Origin: Kiritimatiellota bacterium
GTDB lineage: Bacteria > Verrucomicrobiota > Kiritimatiellia > JAAZAB01
Assembly (NCBI GenBank): GCA_008636095.1
Contig: VSJD01000241.1
Location: 1-10,000 of the forward strand
Direction: 5' to 3'
Length of the DNA stretch: 10,000 bases
Program-made: the position numbers and the translations under genes
In this document: piece by piece, positions 1 through 6,842 of the stretch
Position numbering within the stretch: position 1 is the stretch's first letter
Layout: each line of letters begins with the position of its first letter
The notes under the pieces: generated by a model
Seen by the model: only the letters and a program-made list of their open reading frames with translations
Database searches by the model: none
Told to the model about the DNA's origin: nothing

Positions 1-90
1 CACCGTCAGGGCAATAACAAGCCAGACAACCGCAAACAAACATGTTCGACCAACATAATCCGCTGTTCGGTGAAAATTCAGGATAGTCAT
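1..90 (-). CDS. N-terminal fragment of an unknown membrane or secreted protein
   Basis: This is the start of a minus-strand gene whose remainder lies left of the window. Thirty codons are open from the ATG at 90-88 and begin MTILNFHRTADYVGR. A strongly hydrophobic run follows (residues about 17-30, CLFAVVWLVIALTV). Basic residues before a hydrophobic helix suggest a signal anchor or signal peptide. The start is chosen because an AGGGG sequence (minus strand, complement of 97-101) lies 6 nt upstream. An in-frame ATG at 114-112 would add eight residues but has no comparable ribosome binding site. The gene diverges from the URO-D gene at 352. No family can be named from 30 residues. The call rests on open frame, ribosome site and hydrophobicity only, and chance is possible. 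Confidence 0.5.
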   Translation of the reverse strand, partial: MTILNFHRTADYVGRTCLFAVVWLVIALTV

Positions 91-247
91 TTCATGCCCC
101 TGGGTTTGTTTCATGTTTTACCACTGATCGCGGATCGTCCACCCCGCGTGCCAGCAGCTAACGCAACACATGTTACTGACGTGGAGCGATGTCTTCGTGA
201 ATGCCTGTTTAATGGGGTAGAGTGCCGTGCCCAACGAGGGGCGTCAA

Positions 248-273
248 GAGAAATCCAGCAGAGAAATCCAGCA
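248..273. repeat. Perfect 13-bp tandem duplication
   Basis: The 13-mer GAGAAATCCAGCA occurs twice head to tail (248-260 and 261-273) in the spacer between the left-edge gene and the URO-D gene. It sits just upstream of the candidate -35 box at 278-283. It could be a replication-slippage duplication or a pair of binding sites; nothing in the sequence decides between these. Confidence 0.8.
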
Positions 274-277
274 ATTC

Positions 278-306
278 TTGACCCCAGTGGTAGATGAGCG
301 TAAGTT
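278..306 (+). promoter_or_regulatory. Candidate promoter for the URO-D gene
   Basis: TTGACC (278-283, five of six to the -35 consensus) is followed after 17 bp by TAAGTT (301-306, only three of six to the -10 consensus). The spacing is ideal but the -10 is weak, so this is a low-confidence guess. The rest of the 91-351 spacer shows no other clear signal. The ribosome binding site AGAGGA (339-344) lies 7 nt before the ATG at 352. Confidence 0.25.
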
Positions 307-351
307 CTTCCTCGGGCACGTGCGTGTAAGCCATGTAAAGAGGATAAACCG

Positions 352-1476
352 ATGAAAAATAATTTACCGATGACCTCCCGGACCATCATCCGTGATACCT
401 TGGCCAGAAGAGAAACCACCCGAATTCCCATGACCGACATGTGTTACTGGCCGGAGACGGTAAAGCGATGGGAACAGGAGGGGCTTCCTCCCGGAACTGA
501 CCTGTATGACCACTTTGGCCTTGACCGGATCTTCCTGTATTACCCGGATCTCTCTCCCCGGCTCGCCCCCGTTGTCATTGAGGAAAATGATGAGACCGCG
601 GTGGTAACCGATGAGTGGGGCCGGACAGTCAAGAAATGGAAAAAGCAAACCGCCACGCCCGTGAATCTGGGCTATGGGGTTCGGGATGTCTCAGCCGTGA
701 AGGCATATATGAGCCGTTACGATGCGCTTGACAACGAGATGGCGGATGAGCGCCAGCTCGAAGTTTATCGGAAAAGCGTAGCCAGGGGGGATTTTACGGC
801 CATCGACCCGGTAGAGCCGGCATGGTTTATCATTGAGTATTTACTCGGTTTTGAGGAAGGCCTGCCGGCGCTCATAACCGATCCGGAAGAGGTGTCCTGG
901 GCGATGCGGAAGTTGATGAATTACAGCCTCAAGCACATACGGTGGCTGATTGAGGTCAAAGGCATCCGGTTTGATGCGCTGTATTTCTCCGCGGATCTTT
1001 GCTACAAGAACGGCATGCTCATGTCGCCGAAGGTATACCGCGAACTGGTGATGCCGATTCACCAAGAGTACAAAAGATTCTGTGATGAGCATGAGATGTT
1101 CTTCATGTTGCATTGTGATGGCGATGTGCGCGAATTTATCCCCTTGGTCATCGAGTCCGGGTTCGTTGCAATCGAGCCCTTGGAGGCAAGGGCCGGGAAC
1201 GATATCCGGGAGCTGAAACCTTTATATGGTGACAGGATTACCTTGTTTGGGAATATCAATGCCGATGTCGTCGCCAATGGTACCAAGGAACAGATCCGGG
1301 AAGAGGTTGTATCCAAAATCAATCTGGCAAAGCAAGGCGGCGGGTACATGTATCACATTGACCACTCCGTCCCGCCAACGGTAAGCCTTGAAAATTATTC
1401 ATTTTTAATCAAGACCATCAAGGAAGTTATGAACATTCCGGCATGGTCAGACCTTCACGGGCGGTTGCCCAAATAG
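352..1476 (+). CDS. Uroporphyrinogen decarboxylase superfamily protein (MtaA/CmuA-like methyltransferase group)
   Basis: This 374-residue protein belongs to the URO-D superfamily of TIM-barrel proteins. The superfamily holds true haem-pathway decarboxylases and many corrinoid-dependent methyltransferases (MtaA and CmuA types). The opening MTSRTIIRDTLARR (residues 7-20), the SADLCYKNGMLMSP segment (213-226), HCDGDV (254-259), FGNIN (299-303) and the C-terminal HIDHSVPPTVS (335-345) match the divergent methyltransferase-like paralogues better than haem HemE. His254 and Cys255 are plausible zinc or substrate ligands; the C-terminal His335/His338 pair replaces the Cys of classical MtaA. The start at 352 has AGAGGA 7 nt upstream; ATG 370 is a weaker alternative. 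No corrinoid protein, methyltransferase partner or haem gene is adjacent, so the substrate cannot be inferred. Such paralogues are often numerous in Lentisphaerota and Kiritimatiellota genomes. Family confidence is high; function is unknown. Confidence 0.88.
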   Translation: MKNNLPMTSRTIIRDTLARRETTRIPMTDMCYWPETVKRWEQEGLPPGTDLYDHFGLDRIFLYYPDLSPRLAPVVIEENDETAVVTDEWGRTVKKWKKQTATPVNLGYGVRDVSAVKAYMSRYDALDNEMADERQLEVYRKSVARGDFTAIDPVEPAWFIIEYLLGFEEGLPALITDPEEVSWAMRKLMNYSLKHIRWLIEVKGIRFDALYFSADLCYKNGMLMSPKVYRELVMPIHQEYKRFCDEHEMFFMLHCDGDVREFIPLVIESGFVAIEPLEARAGNDIRELKPLYGDRITLFGNINADVVANGTKEQIREEVVSKINLAKQGGGYMYHIDHSVPPTVSLENYSFLIKTIKEVMNIPAWSDLHGRLPK

Positions 1477-1491
1477 CAAACAAGGGGTTTT

Positions 1492-1515
1492 GAGGGTCAT
1501 CCCTCCTTGCTATTT
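1492..1515 (+). terminator. Possible intrinsic terminator after the URO-D gene
   Basis: GAGGG (1492-1496), a TCAT loop and CCCTC (1501-1505) form a perfect 5-bp GC-rich hairpin 15 nt after the stop codon. It is followed by CTTGCTATTTTC. Outer arms CAAGG (1481-1485) and CCTTG (1505-1509) could extend it imperfectly. The T tract is short and interrupted, so termination may be weak. Confidence 0.35.
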
Positions 1516-1577
1516 TCTCCATGTTTTGCTTGATTTCGGGAGAGGATGCCATAGACTACTGTTGTTTTTTCAATAAG

Positions 1578-1607
1578 TTAACTCGGCTGACACGGAATAT
1601 CCATAAT
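1578..1607 (+). promoter_or_regulatory. Candidate promoter of the V-ATPase operon
   Basis: TTAACT (1578-1583, four of six to the -35 consensus) lies 18 bp before CATAAT (1602-1607, five of six to the -10 consensus). Transcription would start near 1614, leaving a leader of about 43 nt before the ATG of atpE at 1657. The region is locally AT-rich compared with the coding DNA. It is the only good -10 match between 1477 and 1656. Confidence 0.4.
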
Positions 1608-1656
1608 TTACTTCGTGTTTTCTGGTTCCGTGGCTCATTCTCTGGGATGCAAAACT

Positions 1657-2298
1657 ATGGCTGATGAACTGCAAAGTCTGATCGAGCGCATTCAACGCGA
1701 GGGAATCGAAAAAGCCGAGGCCGACGCAGCCGCGATTGTCACGCGTGCCAAGGCCAAAGCCGCGGAAATCGTCAAGACCGCGGAAACGCAGGCGCAAGCC
1801 CTCCTGAAACAGGCGGATGCCGATGCCCAGGTTTACACCAAGCGCAGTACCATCACGCTGACCCAGGCCGCCCGCGACGTACTCATTGCCGTCGGTCAAG
1901 GCCTGGAATCAATCCTGGACGAGGTTATCCGCAAGCAGGTCGGCCAGGCGCTTTCCCCGGAAACCCTGAAGGCCATGCTCGGCCGGATTGCGCAGGCGTA
2001 CGCGGCGCACGGCATGACGGAAAACCGGCTGACCGTACTCCTCAGTCCGGACGATCAGAAAAGTTTAGCCCGGCTGGTTGAGGCCGGTGTGCGCGATGCC
2101 CTAGGGCAGGGCGTGGACCTCCGCGCGGACGATCGAATCGTCAAGGGTTTCCGGATTTCCATCCAGGATGGGCACGTCGTGCATGATTTTACCGAGGGGA
2201 CAATAGCCGAGGCCATTGGCGCCCTGCTCAAGCCGCACCTGGCGGAGATCGTGCACCGCGCCGCGCAAGGTATGGCGACGGGCGCCACAAAGGCATAG
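1657..2298 (+). CDS. atpE: V-type ATP synthase/ATPase subunit E
   Basis: This 213-residue protein is the peripheral-stalk subunit E, which with a G/H-type partner holds the A/B headpiece still against the membrane stator. Residues 1-65 are a continuous amphipathic, Ala/Glu/Lys/Gln-rich helix (IERIQREGIEKAEADAAAI and onward) expected to form the coiled coil. Residues about 95-205 make the globular C-terminal domain, with the family-like segment VKGFRISIQDGHVVHDFTE. Length is usual for bacterial subunit E (about 200). An in-frame GTG at 1615 would add 14 residues (MFSGSVAHSLGCKT), but ATG 1657 matches the family start and leaves room for the promoter at 1602. It is the first gene of the operon and is separated from the next by a structured 111-bp spacer. 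No partner subunit G/H is encoded here. Confidence 0.9.
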   Translation: MADELQSLIERIQREGIEKAEADAAAIVTRAKAKAAEIVKTAETQAQALLKQADADAQVYTKRSTITLTQAARDVLIAVGQGLESILDEVIRKQVGQALSPETLKAMLGRIAQAYAAHGMTENRLTVLLSPDDQKSLARLVEAGVRDALGQGVDLRADDRIVKGFRISIQDGHVVHDFTEGTIAEAIGALLKPHLAEIVHRAAQGMATGATKA

Positions 2299-2311
2299 GT
2301 GTTTCAATCTT

Positions 2312-2372
2312 GCGGTTCTATCGAACCGCCGCTACACCAGCATCCGGTGTAGGGGCCGTTCGTGAGAACGGC
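2312..2372. repeat. REPIN-like paired palindromic element in the atpE-DUF2764 spacer
   Basis: Two 27-nt units lie in inverted orientation (2312-2338 and 2346-2372) around a 7-nt centre. Read outward, each begins GGTGTAG and ends in a 7-bp stem closed by a GNNA loop (GTGA in the right unit, GATA in the left unit read on the minus strand). The units agree at 22 of 27 positions. Two of the five differences (unit positions 12 and 25) are partners in the stem and change together, C-G versus G-C, so pairing is kept. The whole can fold as three successive 7-bp hairpins: 2312-2329, 2332-2352 and 2355-2372. This is the layout of REP doublets (REPINs). A related element lies at 9732-9782. Confidence 0.75.
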
Positions 2373-2384
2373 AAAGTTGCCGAA

Positions 2385-2400
2385 CCTAATTTAATTAGGA
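2385..2400 (+). promoter_or_regulatory. AT-rich hairpin covering the ribosome binding site of the DUF2764 gene
   Basis: CCTAAT (2385-2390), loop TTA and ATTAGG (2394-2399) form a perfect 6-bp hairpin. Its 3' arm contains most of AGGA (2397-2400), the only ribosome binding site for the GTG start at 2410, with 9 nt spacing. If it folds in the mRNA it would partly hide the site and could lower or tune translation of this gene relative to atpE. It is weak (mostly A-U pairs), so the effect is uncertain. Confidence 0.4.
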
Positions 2401-2409
2401 ATTATATCC

Positions 2410-2967
2410 GTGGCTTCCTATTATTACCTTATCGCCAGTTTACCGACACTTTTTCTCGATGAGGAGTCGCCGATCACACCGGCCGAATTTATGGCGGCGT
2501 GCGATCGGTGGTTGGACGCGGATGATGCCCGGGATATTCATGGCCTGTTGGATAATCATCTGGACCGGCCATTGCCGGTGGAATGTATCAAAGCCGACTG
2601 CATTCATCAGTGGCTGGTGCACGAGACCGAAATCCGCAATGCGATTGCCCGTTTGCGCGCGGCCAAGGTCCGTGTGGATGCCGAACCATTCCTGCGGCCC
2701 TGCCGCGAACTGGATCTCTACATCGAAAAGGCCGTGACAGAAGCCATGAACAGGCCCCAGCCGCTGGAGCGGGAACTTGGCCTGGACCAGTTGCGCTGGT
2801 CCTTGCTGGACGACCTGTCACGGTTTGATCCCTTCGGCCTGCCGGCGGTCATGGCCTACGCGCTGAAACTTAAGCTGGTCAAACGCTGGAGCGCGCTAAC
2901 GGTGGAAAAAGGGCGCGCGGTGGTTGAAGAATACTTAACGAAACAACTGACGGAAGTGGCGGTATGA
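2410..2967 (+). CDS. DUF2764-family protein of V-ATPase operons (CT309-like)
   Basis: This 185-residue protein sits between subunits E and A, the place held by Chlamydia CT309 and by DUF2764 proteins in Bacteroidetes. The N-terminus has the characteristic SYYYLIASLPTL (residues 3-14). The C-terminus has PFGLPAVMAYALKLKLVKRW (about residues 139-158) followed by a charged helix. The protein is soluble, largely helical and has no signal peptide. The family has no firmly established biochemical role. Because these operons lack subunit C, and because the aromatic Y-Y-L start and C-terminal helix are reminiscent of subunit C/d, it may be the collar linking the D shaft to the K ring; that is inference. 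The start is GTG, with AGGA 9 nt upstream. Its stop overlaps the atpA start by 4 bp (ATGA), so translational coupling to atpA is likely. Confidence 0.8.
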   Translation: MASYYYLIASLPTLFLDEESPITPAEFMAACDRWLDADDARDIHGLLDNHLDRPLPVECIKADCIHQWLVHETEIRNAIARLRAAKVRVDAEPFLRPCRELDLYIEKAVTEAMNRPQPLERELGLDQLRWSLLDDLSRFDPFGLPAVMAYALKLKLVKRWSALTVEKGRAVVEEYLTKQLTEVAV

Positions 2968-4745
2968 CCACGAAACGCGGAACCATAAGCGGCATTAACG
3001 GCAACCTGATGACGGTGGAATTTGAGGACGCCGTGATTCAGAACGAGGTGGCCTACGCCGTGCTGGGTGATACGCGCCTGAAGGCGGAAGTCATCCGCGT
3101 GCGCGGCCGGCGGGCCGACTTGCAGGTTTTTGAGGATACCACCGGCTTGCAGGTCGGGGGCACAGTGGAATTCACCGGCCAGTTGCTTTCCGTTGAGTTG
3201 GCCCCGGGTCTGCTTGGCCAGATTTTCGATGGTTTGCAGAATCCTCTGCCCAAACTGGCGGAACAGTGCGGGTTCTTTCTCAAGCGCGGTACGTATTTGC
3301 CGGCGATTCCGCGTGACCGCGCTTGGGCCTATACGCCGGCGGTCAAGCCGGGCGCCATTGTGCGTGCCGGCGATACGCTGGGCACGGTGCCGGAAGGAAT
3401 TTTTACGCATCGGATCATGGCGCCCTTTACGCTGGCCGGGTCATGGACTCTCGAGTACGCCGCGCCGGCTGGGAATTACACCGTGGAGCAGGAAATCGCC
3501 CGGCTGCGCCCCGGGGGCTACGCCGGGCAGGCCCGCCTGCGTTCCAACTCTCCGAGAGGTCGGGAGCAGGAGACGCTGAGCGTCAGTATGCTCCAGACCT
3601 GGCCGGTTAAAATCCCGATTCGCTGTTACGCTGAGCGGCTCAAGCCGGGCGAGCCCCTGATCACCAAGATTCGCATCCTGGACACGTTTTTCCCCGTGGC
3701 GCGTGGTGGTACCTACTGCATTCCCGGTCCCTTCGGCGCGGGCAAGACCGTGCTCCAGCAATTGACCAGCCGCCACGCGGATGTTGATATCGTCATCATC
3801 GCGGCTTGTGGCGAACGCGCCGGCGAAGTGGTGGAAACCCTGCGCGAGTTTCCACACCTGACCGATCCACGCACCGGCCGTACGCTCATGGAGCGTACAA
3901 TCATCGTTTGTAACACCAGCTCGATGCCCGTGGCGGCGCGCGAGGCTTCCGTTTATACGGGCGTAACCCTGGCGGAATATTACCGCCAAATGGGACTCAA
4001 CGTCCTGCTCCTGGCCGATTCCACCTCCCGCTGGGCGCAGGCCCTGCGCGAAATGTCCGGTCGGCTGGAGGAAATCCCAGGCGAAGAAGCCTTCCCGGCC
4101 TACCTGGAGTCGGTGATTGCCTCGTTCTACGAGCGCGGCGGGATCGTGCGCCTGAACGACAAGACCTTTGGCTCGGTCACGATCGGCGGCACGGTCAGCC
4201 CGGCGGGCGGCAATTTTGAAGAACCCGTGACCCAGGCAACGCTCAAGGTTGTTGGCGCGTTTCACGGGCTTTCACGGGATCGCGCCAACGCGCGGCGGTT
4301 CCCCTCTATTCATCCATTAGAAAGTTGGAGCAAGTACCGGAGCATTGTGCCGCGCACGGAGCTCGATCTGGCCCGGCGGGTACTCCGCGCGGGCAACGAA
4401 GTGGACCAGATGATGAAAGTGTTGGGCGAGGAAGGCACGAGTCTGGCGGATTTCGTCATTTATCTAAAGGCCGAATACCTCGATGCGGTCTATCTCCAGC
4501 AGGATGCCTATCATCCCGTGGATGGCGCTACCTCGGCCGAGCGGCAGAAATACGTGTTTCACTACCTTGTTGGTATCCTCGGTACGCCCATGAAGTTTGC
4601 CGATAAAGCCGTCGCCCGAAAATTTTTTCAGACCCTGACCCAAATCACGAAGGACTGGAACGAGACGCCCCAAGAGGCCCCCGCCTTCAGCGAAATCGAG
4701 GCGCGGCTGAAGCAGATGGTCGCGGAGGTAACTGACGATGCGTAG
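2964..4745 (+). CDS. atpA: V-type ATP synthase/ATPase catalytic subunit A
   Basis: At 593 residues this has the usual length of bacterial V-type subunit A (Chlamydia about 590). It binds and hydrolyses or makes ATP at the A/B interfaces of the soluble head. Visible in order: N-terminal beta barrel (1-75), the A-specific bulge domain (about 110-205), the P-loop GPFGAGKT (255-262), ACGERAGE with catalytic-type Glu284 (281-288), the Walker B-like [16 protein letters not shown] (348-363), [11 protein letters not shown] (371-381), and a helical C-terminal domain. All key catalytic residues are present, so it should be active. Between IARLR (178-182) and [16 protein letters not shown] there are about 15-17 more residues than in the family as I remember it (183-199; Gly/Arg/Ser-rich). 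The start overlaps the preceding gene by 4 bp and the end overlaps atpB by 8 bp. Confidence 0.97.
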   Translation: MTTKRGTISGINGNLMTVEFEDAVIQNEVAYAVLGDTRLKAEVIRVRGRRADLQVFEDTTGLQVGGTVEFTGQLLSVELAPGLLGQIFDGLQNPLPKLAEQCGFFLKRGTYLPAIPRDRAWAYTPAVKPGAIVRAGDTLGTVPEGIFTHRIMAPFTLAGSWTLEYAAPAGNYTVEQEIARLRPGGYAGQARLRSNSPRGREQETLSVSMLQTWPVKIPIRCYAERLKPGEPLITKIRILDTFFPVARGGTYCIPGPFGAGKTVLQQLTSRHADVDIVIIAACGERAGEVVETLREFPHLTDPRTGRTLMERTIIVCNTSSMPVAAREASVYTGVTLAEYYRQMGLNVLLLADSTSRWAQALREMSGRLEEIPGEEAFPAYLESVIASFYERGGIVRLNDKTFGSVTIGGTVSPAGGNFEEPVTQATLKVVGAFHGLSRDRANARRFPSIHPLESWSKYRSIVPRTELDLARRVLRAGNEVDQMMKVLGEEGTSLADFVIYLKAEYLDAVYLQQDAYHPVDGATSAERQKYVFHYLVGILGTPMKFADKAVARKFFQTLTQITKDWNETPQEAPAFSEIEARLKQMVAEVTDDA

Positions 4746-6063
4746 AATTTACCGCCGCATTGAACAAATTGCCGGGAACGTGATCACCCTGCGCGCGGAG
4801 CACGTCAGCTATCGGGAACTGGCCGAGGTGTTCGTGCGCGGCGGCCAGTCACTGGCCCAGGTCATCCGGCTCGAGGGTGACCGCGTGGCCTTACAAGTCT
4901 TTTCCGGAACGCGTGGGATTACGACCGACGCGGAAGCGGTCTTCCTGGGCCATCCCATGCAGACGTCCTTTTCGCCGGCGCTCCTGGGCCGGGTATTCAC
5001 CGGGATCGGCGTTCCGCGCGACAAGGGGCCCGTGATCACGGAGAATCCCATACCCATTGGTGGACCGTCGGTGAACCCGGCCAAGCGTATTATTCCCTAT
5101 CGCATGATCCGCACGGGTATTCCGATGATTGACGTATTTAACACGCTGGTCGAGTCGCAGAAACTACCGATCTTTTCCGTGGCGGGCGAGCCCTATAATC
5201 CGCTCCTGGCGCGCATCGCCCTGCAGGCGGAAGTGGACATCATCATCCTGGGCGGCATGGGGCTGAAATATGACGACTACCTCTTCTTCCGCGACACCCT
5301 GGAGGAGCAAGGTGCCCTGAGCCGCTCGATCCTCTTCATTCATACTGCGGCCGACCCGACTGTGGAATGCCTGATGACCCCGGACATCGCCCTGGCGGTG
5401 GCCGAGCAATTTGCCCTGCAGGGCAAACGTGTCCTGGTACTGCTGACCGATATGACCAACTTTGCAGATGCATTGAAGGAAATCGCCATCACCATGGAGC
5501 AGGTGCCTTCCAACCGCGGCTATCCCGGCGATCTCTACAGCCAGCTGGCGGCCCGCTATGAAAAAGCCGTTGATTTCGATGACGCGGGCTCCATCACCAT
5601 CCTGGCGGCAACCACCATGCCGGGTGACGACGTCACCCATCCGGTGCCGGACAACACCGGCTATATTACGGAAGGCCAGTTCTACCTGCGTAACGGGCAC
5701 ATTGAACCGTTTGGTTCATTGAGCCGCCTGAAGCAACTGGTCAACAAGGACACACGCAAGGATCACCGCACGATCATGAACTCGATGATCCAGCTTTACG
5801 CCGCCTACAAGGAAAGTCAGGAAAAGCGGGCTATGGGCTTTCGCATGAGCGCCTGGGACCAGAGCCTGCTGAAATACGGTGCGCGCTTTGAAAAGGAGAT
5901 GATGGACCTCAACGTCAATATTCCGTTGGAAAAAGCATTGGATTTAGGTTGGGCCATCATGGCCGGTTGCTTTGAGCCGGCTGAAACGGGTATTCCGACC
6001 CAGATGATTGACGAGTTTTGGCCGGTAAAGGCACGTGGCCTGCCCGCCGAAGGCCTGGTGTAG
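4738..6063 (+). CDS. atpB: V-type ATP synthase/ATPase regulatory subunit B
   Basis: This 441-residue protein alternates with subunit A in the head hexamer and completes each catalytic site. The N-terminal barrel (1-75) is followed by the nucleotide-fold domain. The P-loop position is degenerate, SVAGEPYN (147-154), with no GKT/S lysine. This is the normal state for V-type B, which does not hydrolyse [18 protein letters not shown] (235-249), [16 protein letters not shown] (256-271) and [13 protein letters not shown] (323-335) are family signatures. Arg330 in SLSRL is the likely arginine finger reaching the A active site. The start overlaps the end of atpA by 8 bp, so coupling is likely. After it comes the longest spacer within the operon (173 bp), filled with repeats. 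Confidence 0.97.
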   Translation: MRRIYRRIEQIAGNVITLRAEHVSYRELAEVFVRGGQSLAQVIRLEGDRVALQVFSGTRGITTDAEAVFLGHPMQTSFSPALLGRVFTGIGVPRDKGPVITENPIPIGGPSVNPAKRIIPYRMIRTGIPMIDVFNTLVESQKLPIFSVAGEPYNPLLARIALQAEVDIIILGGMGLKYDDYLFFRDTLEEQGALSRSILFIHTAADPTVECLMTPDIALAVAEQFALQGKRVLVLLTDMTNFADALKEIAITMEQVPSNRGYPGDLYSQLAARYEKAVDFDDAGSITILAATTMPGDDVTHPVPDNTGYITEGQFYLRNGHIEPFGSLSRLKQLVNKDTRKDHRTIMNSMIQLYAAYKESQEKRAMGFRMSAWDQSLLKYGARFEKEMMDLNVNIPLEKALDLGWAIMAGCFEPAETGIPTQMIDEFWPVKARGLPAEGLV

Positions 6064-6076
6064 GCGGGAGAGTGGA

Positions 6077-6102
6077 TCCCCCTGTGCCAAGGCTATGGGG
6101 GA
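6077..6102 (+). repeat. Hairpin in the atpB-atpD spacer
   Basis: TCCCCC (6077-6082) pairs with GGGGGA (6097-6102), and an inner GC/GC pair (6086-6087 with 6092-6093) can stack below an internal loop. It begins 14 nt after the atpB stop. There is no T tract, so it is not a classical terminator. It could stabilise the atpB mRNA end or attenuate the downstream genes. Confidence 0.45.
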
Positions 6103-6133
6103 CAAGGCGTTGAGCGTGGGTGAAGCAAACGCC

Positions 6134-6210
6134 GAACATCCAACACCGAACGCCCAACGTCGAATGAATAAGCAACGAAGAACTAAGAACCAGGAACCAA
6201 GAACTGGTTG
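6134..6210. repeat. Degenerate 7-nt-period repeat array (11 units)
   Basis: The spacer between atpB and atpD reads as consecutive heptamers. The first block is GAACATC, CAACACC, GAACGCC, CAACGTC. GAATGAA and TAAGCAA follow as transitional units. The second block is CGAAGAA, CTAAGAA, CCAGGAA, CCAAGAA, and a diverged CTGGTTG closes the array. The first block alternates G/C-AAC starts and the second ends in GAA. The array carries no ribosome binding site and no reliable coding frame. It resembles dispersed heptamer repeats that I associate from memory with intergenic DNA in Lentisphaerota/Verrucomicrobiota-type genomes; this could not be verified here. Confidence 0.7.
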
Positions 6211-6236
6211 ACTGACCGCTGACATCTGGTTTAGCC

Positions 6237-6842
6237 ATGCCCAAGATCAAACATACCAAGAGCGAGCTCAAGAACCAGCGGGATGACCTGCACCGGTATG
6301 AACGGTTCCTGCCGACCCTCGAACTCAAGAAACAGCAATTGCAGATCGAGGTCCGCAAGCTGAACGCCGCCCTTGAAGCTAACCGGGCTGAGGAAGCCGG
6401 CTTGCGCGCCGAACTTGATGGCTGGGTCCGGATTTTCGCGGAGCCTTTCGAGCTCGGCGCGATGCTGCGACTTAAAGAAGTCCGCCGTGGTACCGGTAAT
6501 ATTGCCGGTGTGGCCATTCCCATTTTCCAGGAGGCCGTTTTTGAGCGCGTGCCGCTGGACCTGTTCCAGACCCCGCCCTGGCTGGACGACGGCCTGGCTC
6601 TGTTGGAGCGCTTGGGTTCGCTCAAGGTGGCGCAGGCAATTATGGAAACGCAAGGGCGCCTGCTGAGCGCGGAACTGCGCACGACCACCCAGCGGGTCAA
6701 CCTGTTCGAAAAAGTCAAAATCCCCGAGTGCACGGACAATATCCGCGTCATTCGCATCTTTTTGGGCGATGAACAGACGGCGGCCGTTGTGCGCGCCAAG
6801 CTGGCCAAGGGCAAGGCCATGGCGGAAGCGAGGTCGGCATGA
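6237..6842 (+). CDS. atpD: V-type ATP synthase/ATPase subunit D (central shaft)
   Basis: This 201-residue protein is the long coiled-coil rotor shaft that turns inside the A/B hexamer and couples ATP chemistry to K-ring rotation. The conserved start is KIKHTKSELKNQRDDLHRYE (3-22), followed by LPTLELKKQQLQIEV (25-39) in the N-terminal helix. The C-terminal helix signature is TTTQRVNLFEKVKIPE (149-164), followed by IRIFLGDEQTAAVVRAKLAK (172-191). The middle (about 65-125, including TPPWLDDG) is the less conserved head. All expected parts are present. No Shine-Dalgarno is visible before the ATG, unusual beside its neighbours. Its stop overlaps the start of atpI by 4 bp. No subunit F gene, the usual partner of D, is found nearby. 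Confidence 0.95.
   Translation: MPKIKHTKSELKNQRDDLHRYERFLPTLELKKQQLQIEVRKLNAALEANRAEEAGLRAELDGWVRIFAEPFELGAMLRLKEVRRGTGNIAGVAIPIFQEAVFERVPLDLFQTPPWLDDGLALLERLGSLKVAQAIMETQGRLLSAELRTTTQRVNLFEKVKIPECTDNIRVIRIFLGDEQTAAVVRAKLAKGKAMAEARSA

Noticed and set aside
70..297. Open frame on the + strand of 75 codons before the URO-D gene
   Set aside because: No ribosome site, no recognisable protein character, overlaps the minus-strand gene start, and crosses the 13-bp tandem duplication.
352..1476. True HemE uroporphyrinogen decarboxylase
   Set aside because: Motifs and the C-terminal region match the methyltransferase-like paralogues, and no haem-pathway neighbours are present.
2312..2372. A CRISPR array or a tRNA in the structured spacer
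   Set aside because: There are only two units, in inverted not direct orientation, with no unique spacers. The three hairpins lack tRNA loops and a CCA or anticodon pattern.
2355..2372. Intrinsic terminator after atpE
   Set aside because: The stem is good, but it is followed by AAAGTTGCC rather than a T tract, and the downstream genes belong to the same complex.
3441..4265. Minus-strand open frame of 274 codons within atpA
   Set aside because: It mirrors the codon structure of a clearly real catalytic subunit gene and has no family resemblance or ribosome site of its own.
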